The translations under genes were made by a program, and so were the position numbers. From positions 1 to 44,978 of the forward strand of contig JBFGNS010000013.1 of NCBI GenBank assembly GCA_041574955.1: a stretch of DNA of 44,978 nt, written 5' to 3'. The DNA is from CALZJC01 sp041574955. GTDB lineage: Bacteria > Acidobacteriota > Thermoanaerobaculia > Multivoradales > JAHEKO01. Position 1 is the stretch's first letter. Every line of letters begins with the position of its first letter. Under the pieces are notes generated by a model, which saw only the letters and a program-made list of their open reading frames with translations, did not search any database and had not been told where the DNA came from. This document shows, one piece after another, positions 29,839-37,873 of this stretch.

Positions 29839-31160
29839 CAGGGGGCTCCCGTCTCGGCGCCGCCGCCGGCCAGCACGCGCTCGTAGACCGCCGCCGTGCG
29901 CTCCGCCATGCGACGGCTGTGAAAGTCGCGCTCGACCGCCCGGCGGCCGCGCCGCCCCAGCTCTCGCCTCCGGCGCGGGTCTTCGACCAGCTCGCCGAGC
30001 GCCGCCGCCAGCGCCTCCGGCGAGCCCGGCGGGACGAGCAGCCCGCCGCCGGTTGCGGCGATCAGCTCGGGGAATGCGCCGTGGTCGGGCTGCACCACCG
30101 GCACGCCGTGCGCCAGCGCCTCGAGCACGTACAGCCCCTTGGGCTCCTCGTAGGTGGCGGGCACCGACAGGATGTCGATGCCGGCGAGGAGCCGGCGCTT
30201 GGCCTCGGGGTCGAGCTCGCCGTGGAACACGGTTTCGCTGGCCAGCCGGCCGGCGCGCTCGGCCAGCTCGGCCACGTAGCGGCGGTCGCGCTTCGAGATC
30301 CAGCCGCCAACCTCCAGCCGCACGCGGTCGGCGCCCGCCTTCTCGGCCAGCAGCTCGAACGCCTCGATCAGCAGGTGGAGGCCCTTCTCGGGGCAGGCGC
30401 GGGCCAGGTAGCCGATGGTCACCGGCCCACCTTCGTCGCGGTCCGGCTCGCCGTCGGCCGCCGCCGCGCCGAGGTGCCGCAGGTCGACTCCCAGCGGCAC
30501 GACGTGGAACCGCTCGGTGGGCAGCTCGAGCAGCTCCCGCATCCGCTCGGCGTAGTGCCGGCTCGGCGCGACGAAGCCGTCCAGCCCGGCGGCGCGCCGC
30601 CGCAGCTCGGTCACCACCTCGCCGCGGTGCGGTTCGGGCAGGCCGGCCAGGAACAGGTCCTCGCCGGTCAGCCCCGACAGCACCGGCGCGCCGGTGGCGC
30701 GGCCGATCTCGGCCGCCAGCCCGATCAGCAGCCCGTTGCCGAGCTGCACGATGTCCGGGCGGAACGCGCCCAGCCAGGCCGTCAGCCGCCCGAGCTCCTT
30801 CTGCTGCCGGCCCTCCTCGCCGCGCAGCACCGACAGGGTGAGCGGTCCGAGGGAGGCGGCGTCGGTCGAGCCCGCCAGCCGCGACGCCATCCCCAGCATC
30901 ACCTCGCTGTCGAACAGCCGGTCCAGCCAGCGCGGGGTGCGGCTGAACAGCCGGACCGCCTGCTGCAGGTAGACGTTGACCGCGCCGTAGAAGATGCCGT
31001 CCATCGCCACCGGCGGCTCGTCGGTGCGGATCGGCGTGTAGAGCGGCACCAGCGCCACCTCGTGCCCCAGCTCCATCAGCGCCGCCGCCAGCGTGTTGTC
31101 GTGGATGCACGAGCCGCAGTACATGCCGGCGGCTCCCGGGGCGACGTAGGCGATCCTCAC
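29838..31160 (-). CDS. GT4-family glycosyltransferase
   Basis: A 440-residue GT-B fold enzyme. The N-terminal domain starts MRIAYVAPGAAGMYCGSCIHDN and contains VQLGNGLLIGLAAEIG; the C-terminal domain has VTIGYLARACPEKGLHLLIEAF, VFHGELD and the nucleotide-sugar signature PATYEEPKGLYVLEALAHGVPVV with the E-x7-E pattern. It transfers a sugar from an activated donor to an unknown acceptor, probably at the cytoplasmic face during glycan or glycolipid synthesis. GTG at 31160 is the natural start for the fold. Its stop overlaps the thioesterase start. The next gene upstream on the same strand is a radical SAM protein, 96 bases away, so a larger unit is possible. Confidence 0.92.
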   Translation of the reverse strand: MRIAYVAPGAAGMYCGSCIHDNTLAAALMELGHEVALVPLYTPIRTDEPPVAMDGIFYGAVNVYLQQAVRLFSRTPRWLDRLFDSEVMLGMASRLAGSTDAASLGPLTLSVLRGEEGRQQKELGRLTAWLGAFRPDIVQLGNGLLIGLAAEIGRATGAPVLSGLTGEDLFLAGLPEPHRGEVVTELRRRAAGLDGFVAPSRHYAERMRELLELPTERFHVVPLGVDLRHLGAAAADGEPDRDEGGPVTIGYLARACPEKGLHLLIEAFELLAEKAGADRVRLEVGGWISKRDRRYVAELAERAGRLASETVFHGELDPEAKRRLLAGIDILSVPATYEEPKGLYVLEALAHGVPVVQPDHGAFPELIAATGGGLLVPPGSPEALAAALGELVEDPRRRRELGRRGRRAVERDFHSRRMAERTAAVYERVLAGGGAETGAP

Positions 31161-31256
31161 GAGTGCGCCCCAAGCGGTACGGCGCGGCCGGTCGGCGGGG
31201 TCATGGCGCCGGGATGGTAGCAGCCGGCAGCCGCGGGCCCGGCGCGGCCGCGCCGA

Positions 31257-32936
31257 TCAGGCGCGCTCGCCGTAGACGACCTCGAAGACCTGGACGCCCA
31301 GCTCGCGGTGATCGCCCCGAGTGTCGCCCGCTTCGGCGGGCACGAACGTCTTGTCGACCGCCAGCGAGAGCTCCAGACCGTCGCCGCCCGCCAGCTGCTC
31401 CTCGCCGATCCCGTACTCGCGGGTGGAGAGGGCCGCCACCGGCACGAAGCGGTCCAGTTCGCGGCCGTTGATCGTCAGCGAGACTTCCTGCCCGGGGCAG
31501 CGGGCGCGGTTGACGCCGAGCCGCAGGGTCAGCGTGCCCCCCGGGCGACAGCCGCTGAGCCGGCAGCTGGCGCGCGGTCCGGTCCACCGCCAGGAGCGGC
31601 GGTCCGGGCTGGCGATCCGCGGGTCCTGCTCGAGGTCGTACCAGCCGTCGAGGTAGTCGAAGGTGAGCGGCCTCGAGCGGGGCGGCGGCGCGAGCCTCAT
31701 GGCCCACGGTGCACCCAGAAACGGCAGGCCACCGTTGAGGTGCCGCCAGACCTTCCGCCTGAGCTCGCCGGTCGGCACCCAGCCCCGGCTCGGACAGCTC
31801 CGGCAATCGTCGGTCAGCTCGCCGGTGAGCAGGCTGCGGCGCAGCTCCCTCATACGGCGGCCGTTGAGCACCTCGGACAGCGGCTGGTTGGTGCCCAGCG
31901 AGTGCACCGGGCGGTGCCAGCAGCACGGCGCCACCTCGCGGTTGGCCTGGATGAAAAGGAACTTCCAGGGGTCCAGGCAGTCACGGGTCATGCCGCGCCC
32001 GCCGGGCGTCGAGTAGCGGACCGGCGGCGCCTGCCGGGAGCCGGGAGCGGTCTCGGGATCGGAGGCCGGCGGCGCGGTCCGGGCGGTGCCGGCGGAGCTC
32101 CCGTCGCCGGGGGCGGCTGCGAGCGCGCGCATCCTGGCGCGCAGCGAGTCGAGCAGGCCGCTCTGGCAGTGGTAGGCGATGCCGGCGGCTTCGAGGCGCC
32201 GGAACGTCTCTTCGAGCGCCGCCAGCGCGGCCGGCAGCCGGGCCGCTGCCATCTCGGTCACGTGCCGTGGGTTGACCACACCCGGCAGGTCCGGGTACTT
32301 GGTCAGGTTGCAAAAGTTGACGTGCGCGACGCCCAGCTGCTCGACGAACGCCGCGTAGGCCGGCAGCTCGAGCACGTTGAGGTCCGACACCACGCAGCTC
32401 AGCGACAGCGGCGGCGGCTCGCGCCCCAGCCGCTGTGCCGTGGCGCGCAGCGCCTCGATGTTGGCCAGCAGCGTCGGCAGCTCGGCGCCGCGGCGCAGCT
32501 GGGCGAACACCTTCGGGTCGTGGCTGTCGCAGCTGATCTCGATGTCCCGGAAGCGGCACAGGGTCTCGAGCTCCCGCTCGGCTAGCGGACGCGCGAAGTT
32601 GGAGATGATGTGCAGCTCGATGCCGGCGTCGAGCAGCCGGTCGCACTGCCGGTACCAGTCGCGGAAGATGGTGGTCTCGCCGTGGCCGTTGACCGTCACC
32701 ACCCCGGGACGGCGCTCGATGAGTCCGGTGATCACGTTCTCCAGGCAGTCGCCGTCGAGGTGGCGTCCGCGGTAGGTCGGCTGGCTGACCGCGCAGAAGG
32801 TGCAGCGCAGGTTGCACTTCGAGGTGATCTCGAGATGGACCACCTCTGTCGAGTGCGACTCCAGCAGGTCGGTCGGCCGCAGCTGGCGCAGATCCAGCGC
32901 CCGCACCGTCTGTCTCACCCTGTCGAAAGCCGACAC
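31257..32936 (-). CDS. Radical SAM/SPASM protein with C-terminal beta-rich domain
   Basis: A 559-residue iron-sulfur enzyme. The radical SAM cluster is Cys41, Cys45 and Cys48 (ITSKCNLRCTFCAV). The barrel continues with VTVNGHGETTIF and IEISCDSHD. A SPASM-like region with further cysteines follows (RDCLDPWKFLFIQANREVAPCCWH and DDCRSCPSRGW). The final 130 residues, from about YLDGWYDLEQDPR to LGVQVFEVVYGERA, form an extra beta-rich domain like those attached to glycan-modifying enzymes. A Ser/Pro-rich stretch at about 290-315 is a linker. GTG at 32936 has AGGAG 8 bases upstream and a good promoter beyond. The substrate is unknown; the neighbouring glycosyltransferase suggests a glycan or peptide role. 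Confidence 0.85.
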   Translation of the reverse strand: MSAFDRVRQTVRALDLRQLRPTDLLESHSTEVVHLEITSKCNLRCTFCAVSQPTYRGRHLDGDCLENVITGLIERRPGVVTVNGHGETTIFRDWYRQCDRLLDAGIELHIISNFARPLAERELETLCRFRDIEISCDSHDPKVFAQLRRGAELPTLLANIEALRATAQRLGREPPPLSLSCVVSDLNVLELPAYAAFVEQLGVAHVNFCNLTKYPDLPGVVNPRHVTEMAAARLPAALAALEETFRRLEAAGIAYHCQSGLLDSLRARMRALAAAPGDGSSAGTARTAPPASDPETAPGSRQAPPVRYSTPGGRGMTRDCLDPWKFLFIQANREVAPCCWHRPVHSLGTNQPLSEVLNGRRMRELRRSLLTGELTDDCRSCPSRGWVPTGELRRKVWRHLNGGLPFLGAPWAMRLAPPPRSRPLTFDYLDGWYDLEQDPRIASPDRRSWRWTGPRASCRLSGCRPGGTLTLRLGVNRARCPGQEVSLTINGRELDRFVPVAALSTREYGIGEEQLAGGDGLELSLAVDKTFVPAEAGDTRGDHRELGVQVFEVVYGERA

Positions 32937-33259
32937 GTCGAGGCTCCTGGACCCCACCGGAGAACGAATTGCCGGAGCCTTCGGTTCAGGGTAGAGCAGC
33001 GACACCGAGCCGTCAACCGGGCTGGAGGTGACGGCGCGCCGGGGCTGCGAGCGGCCAACGAGTGGACCGTCAAGGTCGCGCCAGCCGGCCGGAGCTGGCT
33101 CGAGCAGTGTGGCTCGCAAGGGCCCGGAGCGGGCAGTCGAGTCTCGGGGTGTAGCGCGCGACCCGCCGTCCCCGAGGGCGATCGCCGCCGCGGGCAGGCT
33201 GATGCCCTCGATCCTGCCGTCGAGCCCGGCGGCCCGGTCGGCCGCCCGGCCGCCGGCCT
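32937..33259 (-). other. 323-base region upstream of the radical SAM gene, no gene seen
   Basis: The radical SAM reading frame stays open through this stretch, but its residues show no domain, and the promoter and ribosome-binding site near 32940-33016 argue that translation begins at 32936. The far end holds a GC-rich imperfect palindrome (GGCCGGCGGCCGGGCGGCC near 33240) after the stop of the secreted-protein gene. Confidence 0.5.
32988..33016 (-). promoter_or_regulatory. Sigma-70-type promoter of the radical SAM gene
   Basis: On the minus strand TTGACG (33016-33011), a 17-base spacer and TACCCT (32993-32988). This is the best -35/-10 pair in the window. The predicted leader is about 45 bases with AGGAG before GTG 32936. 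Confidence 0.65.
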
Positions 33260-33781
33260 TCAGCGCCGGCGGTAGCGGGCCTGGCCGAACGGGCGCAGCT
33301 CGCCGTCGACCAGCACCCGGTCCTCGACCTCGACGGTGCCGTCGGGCAGCAGCCGGTACTCGGTGCGGCCGCTCTCGGTCGGGGCCTTCCAGTCCGACAC
33401 GACGACCGCCTCGCCGGCCTCGCCGACGATCTCGATCTCCTGCGGTCGGTTGTCCGTCCAGCGGCCGACAAGCTGGCCGTCGGGGCCGACGCGGTAGGTC
33501 GCCACGGCCTCGAGCACCGGTGTGACGGCGCCGGCCTCGTCCACCAGGCCGTTGGTGAACTGCAGCTCGATCTCGCCCTCCGGTCCGATCTCCCAGGTCA
33601 TGGTGAAGCGGGCGGGCCGTCCGAACAGGGTGCCCTCGCCGACCCAGGAGCCGGCCAGCTGCCGGAAGACCGCCGGGACCGGCGGCGCCTCTCCCAGAGC
33701 CCCCCGTGGCTCCGCGACGAGGGCCGCGAAGCACAGCAGGAACGGCAGGGAGACGGTTGCAGCCTGTCGTGCGACGTGCAT
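33260..33781 (-). CDS. Secreted lipocalin-like protein (DUF1579-like)
   Basis: A 173-residue exported protein. MHVARQAATVSLPFLLCFAALVAEPRGALG is a signal peptide. The mature part is all-beta in character: QLAGSWVGEGTLFGRPARFTMTWEI opens like DUF1579 or lipocalin-like heme- and ligand-binding barrels, and TYRVGPDGQLVGRWTDNR, AVVVSDWKAPTESGRTEYRLL and VEVEDRVLVDGEL supply further strands. The ligand is unknown. ATG at 33781 is preceded by a possible promoter TGGTCA-N17-TAGAAT at 33837-33809. The radical SAM gene follows on the same strand, but that gene has its own promoter. Confidence 0.75.
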   Translation of the reverse strand: MHVARQAATVSLPFLLCFAALVAEPRGALGEAPPVPAVFRQLAGSWVGEGTLFGRPARFTMTWEIGPEGEIELQFTNGLVDEAGAVTPVLEAVATYRVGPDGQLVGRWTDNRPQEIEIVGEAGEAVVVSDWKAPTESGRTEYRLLPDGTVEVEDRVLVDGELRPFGQARYRRR

Positions 33782-33808
33782 CGGGATCGTGGTGTCGTCG
33801 GAGGGAGG

Positions 33809-33837
33809 ATTCTACAGAGTAGGCCCGGAGGTGACCA
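33809..33837 (-). promoter_or_regulatory. Possible promoter of the lipocalin-like gene
   Basis: TGGTCA (33837-33832), 17 bases, TAGAAT (33814-33809) on the minus strand; the -35 matches consensus at four of six positions. Confidence 0.4.
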
Positions 33838-33981
33838 GCCCGCCACCCCGGCTTGCCCAGAGACCGGTGTTGACGGTCCTGATCGCGGTCGGTGGGCTCT
33901 CCGGTTGTGCGAGCGGGACGACTGGTAGGCTCCGACGTGTGGAACGGGCCGTCGCGGCCTTGCCGGTTGCCGCACGCTGCC

Positions 33982-34509
33982 ATGGAGGCTCTTAGCAGCC
34001 AGGATCTGAAGCCCGGCCGGACGCGCCGGCCTGCTGCGCTTCTGGTCCTGGCTCTTGCCGTGGCTTCCGTCGGCGCGTGCGGTGGGGCTGCCGAGCCCAC
34101 GGCCGCGGACCTGGCCAGCCTGAGTCCCCAGCCCACGCCCGAGGGGGCACTTGGCGCCTACATCAGGCTCCTCGAGCTCAAGGTGAAGGACCCGAGCTTG
34201 ACGCTGTTCACCCCGGAGACGCGGCGGCTGCTCGCCGGCATGACGATGAGGGATGATCAGCAGGACAACGAGCTCCGCTCTTTGCGTCCCGCGACCGAGT
34301 CGATGAGCGTTCGAAGCAGGGGGAGCCTGGCGGTGATTCGCTTCGCGGCGGAGCATCGCAAGGTCTCGCCCTACTTCTTCCGGCGAGGAGCCGACGGCTG
34401 GATGCTCGATCTCGCCACGCCGCGCCGGGTCCTGGTCTTCAACCAGGCCAACGAGTGGCCCTTCAGGTCTCGCGACCACGAGTACGCCTTCGCTTTCGAC
34501 GACGGGTGA
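33982..34509 (+). CDS. Lipoprotein of unknown function
   Basis: A 175-residue protein with a lipoprotein signal (RPAALLVLALAVASVGAC; Cys near residue 33). The mature part begins with a Pro-rich stretch, then GALGAYIRLLELKVKDPSLTLFTPETRRLL and SVRSRGSLAVIRFAAEHRKVSPYFFRRGADGWMLDL, which looks like a small alpha-beta domain related to NTF2-like or DUF4878-type proteins. I do not assign a family. The ATG at 33982 is chosen because it gives a proper signal peptide; an upstream ATG at 33892 would add an unlikely 30-residue prefix. No strong ribosome-binding site is present. Its 3' end faces a decayed gene on the other strand. Confidence 0.7.
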   Translation: MEALSSQDLKPGRTRRPAALLVLALAVASVGACGGAAEPTAADLASLSPQPTPEGALGAYIRLLELKVKDPSLTLFTPETRRLLAGMTMRDDQQDNELRSLRPATESMSVRSRGSLAVIRFAAEHRKVSPYFFRRGADGWMLDLATPRRVLVFNQANEWPFRSRDHEYAFAFDDG

Positions 34510-34514
34510 CCCGA

Positions 34515-34532
34515 GCCCGGGGAGCGCCGGGC
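34515..34532. terminator. Hairpin between convergent genes
   Basis: GCCCGG-GGAGCG-CCGGGC, a 6-bp GC stem just after the lipoprotein stop. There is no T-tract, so it may be only a weak or factor-dependent stop. Confidence 0.35.
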
Positions 34533-34795
34533 TAGGGCGGTCTCTCTCCGCTGGACAGCCCGCGCAGCAGCGGCAGGACCTGGCGCGAGTAGTGGGGCTC
34601 CTGGGTGCCCCAGAACAGGCAGTCAAGCCGCAGGTTCTGGCGCGCGAAGCGGTGCAGCTCCGCGGCCGTGACCGGCCGGCGCGGCGGCGGCCAGCCAGGC
34701 CAGCAGGCTCGCGGCGGCCCGGTGGGCAAGGCTTGGGATCATCCGCGGATTCGCGCCGAGCGTCTCGCAGTCCGGATGCGATGGCGGGAGGGGCG
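34532..34795 (-). pseudogene. 3' remnant of an unidentified gene with a frameshift
   Basis: Directly after the symporter stop, one frame reads SHPDCETLGANPRMIPSLAH and RAAASLLAWLAAA, then ends early. A second frame takes up RRPVTAAELHRFARQNL, RLDCLFWGTQEPHYSRQ and VLPLLRGLSSGERPP before a stop at 34534-34532. Joined, they look like one protein tail broken by a frameshift within a run of GCC and GCG codons near 34683. The rest of the gene is absent. I do not identify the parent family with confidence. An alternative is that this is only non-coding spacer with chance coding character. Confidence 0.45.
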
Positions 34796-36256
34796 TCAGC
34801 GGTCGAAGAAGCGGTCGACCAGCGAGGTGGCCGGCCTCGGCGACAGCAGCGAGCCGGCGACCAGCGCCGCCGCCGAGCCGGCGAGGATGACGACCACCGG
34901 CATCAGGCCGGTGCCGCCGACCGTGTAGCCCGGCTCCTGCCACGAGCGGACGAAGAACCACAGCCACAGGACGGCGGTGGCGAGGACCGCGGCGAGCGCA
35001 CCCTGGCGGGTCGAGCGGCGCCAGTAGAGGGCGGCGACGACCAGCGGGAACAGGCCGGCGAAGCCGGTGAAGCTCCACACCCCGAGGCGGAAGATCGAGC
35101 GGTCTACCACCAGCGCCAGCAGGTAGGTGACCGCCAGCAGCGCCGCCACCCACAGCCGGCCGACCCGCACCTGACGCGCCTCGCCCATCCGGTCGTGCAG
35201 CCGGTAGTGGCGCACGATGTCCTCGGTGAACAGGCTGCTCAGCGCCAGGATCTGCGAGTCGAGCGACGACATGACGGCGGCGATCACCCCCGCCGCCAGC
35301 AGGCCGGCGAGGATCTCCGGCGCGTGCAGCGCGATCATCCGAATCAGCACTGCGTTGGCCGCCGGGCCCTCGAGGCCGGGCACGTCGGCGGCGCCGATCA
35401 CCCCCAGCAGCACGCTCGGCAGCCAGACCACCGCCACGCACAGCGGGTAGGCGGCCACCGGCAGCCGGAAGGTGGCGGCGCCGCGGGCGGTCAGCCAGTG
35501 CATGAAGATGTGCGGGAACATGCCCACCGACAGCGGGATGGCGGTGTAGCTCAACAGCTCGAGCGGGCGGATCGCGTCGCCGCGCACCAGCAGCTCCGGG
35601 CGCGCCGCCGCCACCCGCGCCAGCGCCGCTGCCAGCCCTCCGGAGCGGCCGACGATGATCGCCACCGCCAGCGCTCCCAGGATCATGAACACCAGGGTCT
35701 GGAAGGTGTTGGCCCAGGCCGTGCCGCGCAGGCCGCCGGTGGCGACGTAGGCCAGCACCACCAGGCAGATGATCAGGCTGCCGGCCGCCTCGGGCACCAG
35801 CCCGTCGGTGATCTGGTTGAGGGTGATGCCGGCGCCCTTGATGCCGATCAGCAGGTACGGCAGGAGCAGCGCCAGGATGAGCGCGAACAACACCAGCCCG
35901 AGGCCGTCGGAGCCCCAGCGGTCGCGGAAGAACTGGATCTGGGTGAGGTAGCCGTGGCGCTTGCCGAGCGCCCACAGCCGCGCGCCGACGAAGTGGAAGA
36001 CCAGCGGCACCACCAGCGCCGACGACGAGGCCATCAGCGCGAACACCCCGATGCCGCGGTGGTAGGCCTCGCCCGAGGCGCCGAGCAGCGAGAACGCCGT
36101 CATGTGGGTGCCGAACAGCGACATCAGGAGCACGAACGGGCCGATCGTGCGGGTGGCGACGAAGTAGTCCTCGCCGGTGCGCTCGAGGAAGCGGTGGCTG
36201 AAGGCGCCGATCGCCAGCACCAGCGCCAGGTAGACCGCGATGACGGCGACGGTCAT
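34796..36256 (-). CDS. Sodium:solute symporter (SSS family)
   Basis: A 486-residue inner-membrane transporter with about 13 membrane segments of the LeuT-like SSS fold. Landmarks are DYFVATRTIGPFVLLMSLFGTHMTAFSLLGASGEAY at the N-terminus (the Na+ site region), GYLTQIQFFRDRWGS, and VMSSLDSQILALSSLFTEDIV in segment 8-9, which carries Na+ ligands. It imports a small organic solute with sodium. It follows the DUF3311 gene by 7 bases; in many bacteria a DUF3311 protein is encoded just before an SSS transporter and is thought to be a small accessory subunit. The substrate cannot be predicted. A decayed gene lies immediately downstream. Confidence 0.93.
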   Translation of the reverse strand: MTVAVIAVYLALVLAIGAFSHRFLERTGEDYFVATRTIGPFVLLMSLFGTHMTAFSLLGASGEAYHRGIGVFALMASSSALVVPLVFHFVGARLWALGKRHGYLTQIQFFRDRWGSDGLGLVLFALILALLLPYLLIGIKGAGITLNQITDGLVPEAAGSLIICLVVLAYVATGGLRGTAWANTFQTLVFMILGALAVAIIVGRSGGLAAALARVAAARPELLVRGDAIRPLELLSYTAIPLSVGMFPHIFMHWLTARGAATFRLPVAAYPLCVAVVWLPSVLLGVIGAADVPGLEGPAANAVLIRMIALHAPEILAGLLAAGVIAAVMSSLDSQILALSSLFTEDIVRHYRLHDRMGEARQVRVGRLWVAALLAVTYLLALVVDRSIFRLGVWSFTGFAGLFPLVVAALYWRRSTRQGALAAVLATAVLWLWFFVRSWQEPGYTVGGTGLMPVVVILAGSAAALVAGSLLSPRPATSLVDRFFDR

Positions 36257-36263
36257 CGCCGGC

Positions 36264-36503
36264 TCAGCGCCCGTCGCCCGGTCGCGGCTCGCGGCGCGGC
36301 TCGGGCGGCTCGGGCGGCGGGTCGAGCACCAGCAGCAGCGCCATCAGCGCCGCCGCTGCCAGGCAGTAGGCCAGGTGGTAGGTGAGTCCTACCGGCAGGC
36401 CGGCCAGCAGCTGCGGGTCGTCCCACAGCCACAGGTCGTTGTGCAGCAGGTAGAACAGGCCGAGGCCGAGCAGGAAGACCCGGCGCAGGGGGCGGGCGCG
36501 CAT
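36264..36503 (-). CDS. DUF3311 small membrane protein
   Basis: A 79-residue protein with two membrane segments: RRVFLLGLGLFYLLHNDLW and GLTYHLAYCLAAAALMALLLVL. NDLWLWDDPQLLAGLPVGLTYH is the DUF3311 core. The C-terminus is Pro/Arg-rich. Such proteins accompany SSS symporters, here 7 bases downstream, and are presumed to assemble with them. ATG at 36503 is preferred over a TTG at 36512 because a TACTCT box lies 8 bases upstream, giving a leaderless start. Confidence 0.88.
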   Translation of the reverse strand: MRARPLRRVFLLGLGLFYLLHNDLWLWDDPQLLAGLPVGLTYHLAYCLAAAALMALLLVLDPPPEPPEPRREPRPGDGR

Positions 36504-36517
36504 CGGCCGCAAGAGTA
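36504..36517 (-). promoter_or_regulatory. Leaderless -10 box before the DUF3311-symporter pair
   Basis: TACTCT on the minus strand at 36517-36512, an 8-base spacer, then ATG at 36503. It separates this pair from the flavoprotein gene upstream. Confidence 0.5.
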
Positions 36518-36545
36518 CCCGACGCCGCCGCCGCCGCGGGCCGAC

Positions 36546-37802
36546 TCAGCCTTCCGCGGCGGCGGCCTCGGCGCGCTCGGCCGTCCAGCCGTCGAGCGCC
36601 GCCAGGACGCCGTCGATCGGGTCGCGGTAGACGTTGCCAACCAGCATGCTGACCAGCTGGCGGCGGCAGTCGGGATGGCGGCCGAGGAACTCGGAGAAGC
36701 TGAACTCGGGGTCGTAGAAGGCGTAGACCAGCTTGCGCAGCGCCTCCATGCCGGCGCGCAGCTCGGGCTCGAACCGCCCCAGCCGCGCCGCCGACGGGTC
36801 GTCCGCCGCCAGCGCGTCGTGGATGGCGTCGGCCGCCATCTCACCCGACTTCAAGGCCAGGAAGACGCCGGTCGAGTAGATCGGATCGATGAAGCCGAAG
36901 GCGTCGCCGGCCAGCACCCAGCCGTCGCCCGCCAGCCGGCGCGACTTGTAGGAGAAGTCACGGATCGCCTTGACCGGCATCACCCGCCGCGCGCCGGCGA
37001 GCCGCTCGCCGAGCGGCGGGCAGCGCTCGAGCTCCTGCTCGAACACCGTCCGCGGGTCGCCCTCGCGGCCGCGCACCAGGTAGTCCACCGGTCCCACCAC
37101 GCCGACGCTGACGACGTCGTCGGGCAGCGGGATGAACCAGAACCAGGCGCGCCGGTCGCCGGTGTGCAGGATGAGGGTGGCGCCGGCGTCGATGCCCTCG
37201 TCGCGCCGCGCGCCGGCGTAGTGGGTGAAGAGCGAGGCGTTGCGCAGGCACGGCTCGGTCTCCACCAGACCCAGCCGGCGGGCGAGGAAGGCGCTCTGGC
37301 CGGTGGCGTCGACCACCACCCGCGACGCCACCTCGCGTCGCCCGCCGCCGGCCGGCTCGAGCTCGACGCCGACCGCCCGCTCGCCCTCGAACAGCACCTC
37401 GCGCAACCGCGTGCCGAAGAGCACGTCGACGCCGTGCTCGGCGGCGTTGTCGAGCAGCATGCGGTCGAACTCGCTGCGCCTGACCTGCCAGGTCTGCGAG
37501 CTCTCGTGCGGATCGAACTCGTGGAAGTAGAACGGCGCGGTGGTACGGCCCGACGGGGTGAAGAACTGCACGCTGTGCTTGGCGGGGAAGGCGCTTTCGC
37601 GCATCCGGTCGAGCACGCCCAGCCGCTCGAACACCCACCAGGTGGCCGGCATCAACGACTCGCCGACCTTGAACCGCGGCCGCTTCGCCCGCTCGGCGAG
37701 CAGCACCCGGTGGCCGTGCTGCGCCAGCAGGGTGGCGGCGGTGGCGCCGGCCGGACCGCCGCCCGCGACCACGACGTCGTAGCGCTGAGAGATCGCTTCC
37801 AT
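36546..37802 (-). CDS. FAD-dependent oxidoreductase of the flavin halogenase superfamily
   Basis: A 418-residue flavoprotein. FAD binding is shown by VVVAGGGPAGATAATLL (residues 10-26) and the C-terminal GDGWVLAGDAFGFIDPIYSTG (292-312). Halogenase-like marks are PRFKVGESLMP (42-52), the WxWxIP motif as WFWFIP (220-225), and FIDPIYSTG, matching the conserved FxPxxSxG. WxWxIP is used as a signature of flavin-dependent halogenases, but related epoxidases, hydroxylases and reductases share much of this architecture. The catalytic Lys may be the one in RFKVGES; this is not certain. It is the last gene of a cluster, 71 bases after the TonB receptor gene. No ribosome-binding site is visible at ATG 37802. 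Confidence 0.83.
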   Translation of the reverse strand: MEAISQRYDVVVAGGGPAGATAATLLAQHGHRVLLAERAKRPRFKVGESLMPATWWVFERLGVLDRMRESAFPAKHSVQFFTPSGRTTAPFYFHEFDPHESSQTWQVRRSEFDRMLLDNAAEHGVDVLFGTRLREVLFEGERAVGVELEPAGGGRREVASRVVVDATGQSAFLARRLGLVETEPCLRNASLFTHYAGARRDEGIDAGATLILHTGDRRAWFWFIPLPDDVVSVGVVGPVDYLVRGREGDPRTVFEQELERCPPLGERLAGARRVMPVKAIRDFSYKSRRLAGDGWVLAGDAFGFIDPIYSTGVFLALKSGEMAADAIHDALAADDPSAARLGRFEPELRAGMEALRKLVYAFYDPEFSFSEFLGRHPDCRRQLVSMLVGNVYRDPIDGVLAALDGWTAERAEAAAAEG

Positions 37803-37873
37803 GCCGTTGGGTGTTCGTGGAGGCGGCGAGCGCGGATGCCGGGCGCCGCCGGTGCCGCGCTCCGCCCCCGGCG

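Noticed and set aside
33017..33259. Extending the radical SAM protein upstream through the open frame
   Set aside because: A TTGACG-N17-TACCCT promoter and AGGAG ribosome-binding site point to the start at 32936, and the extra residues show no domain.
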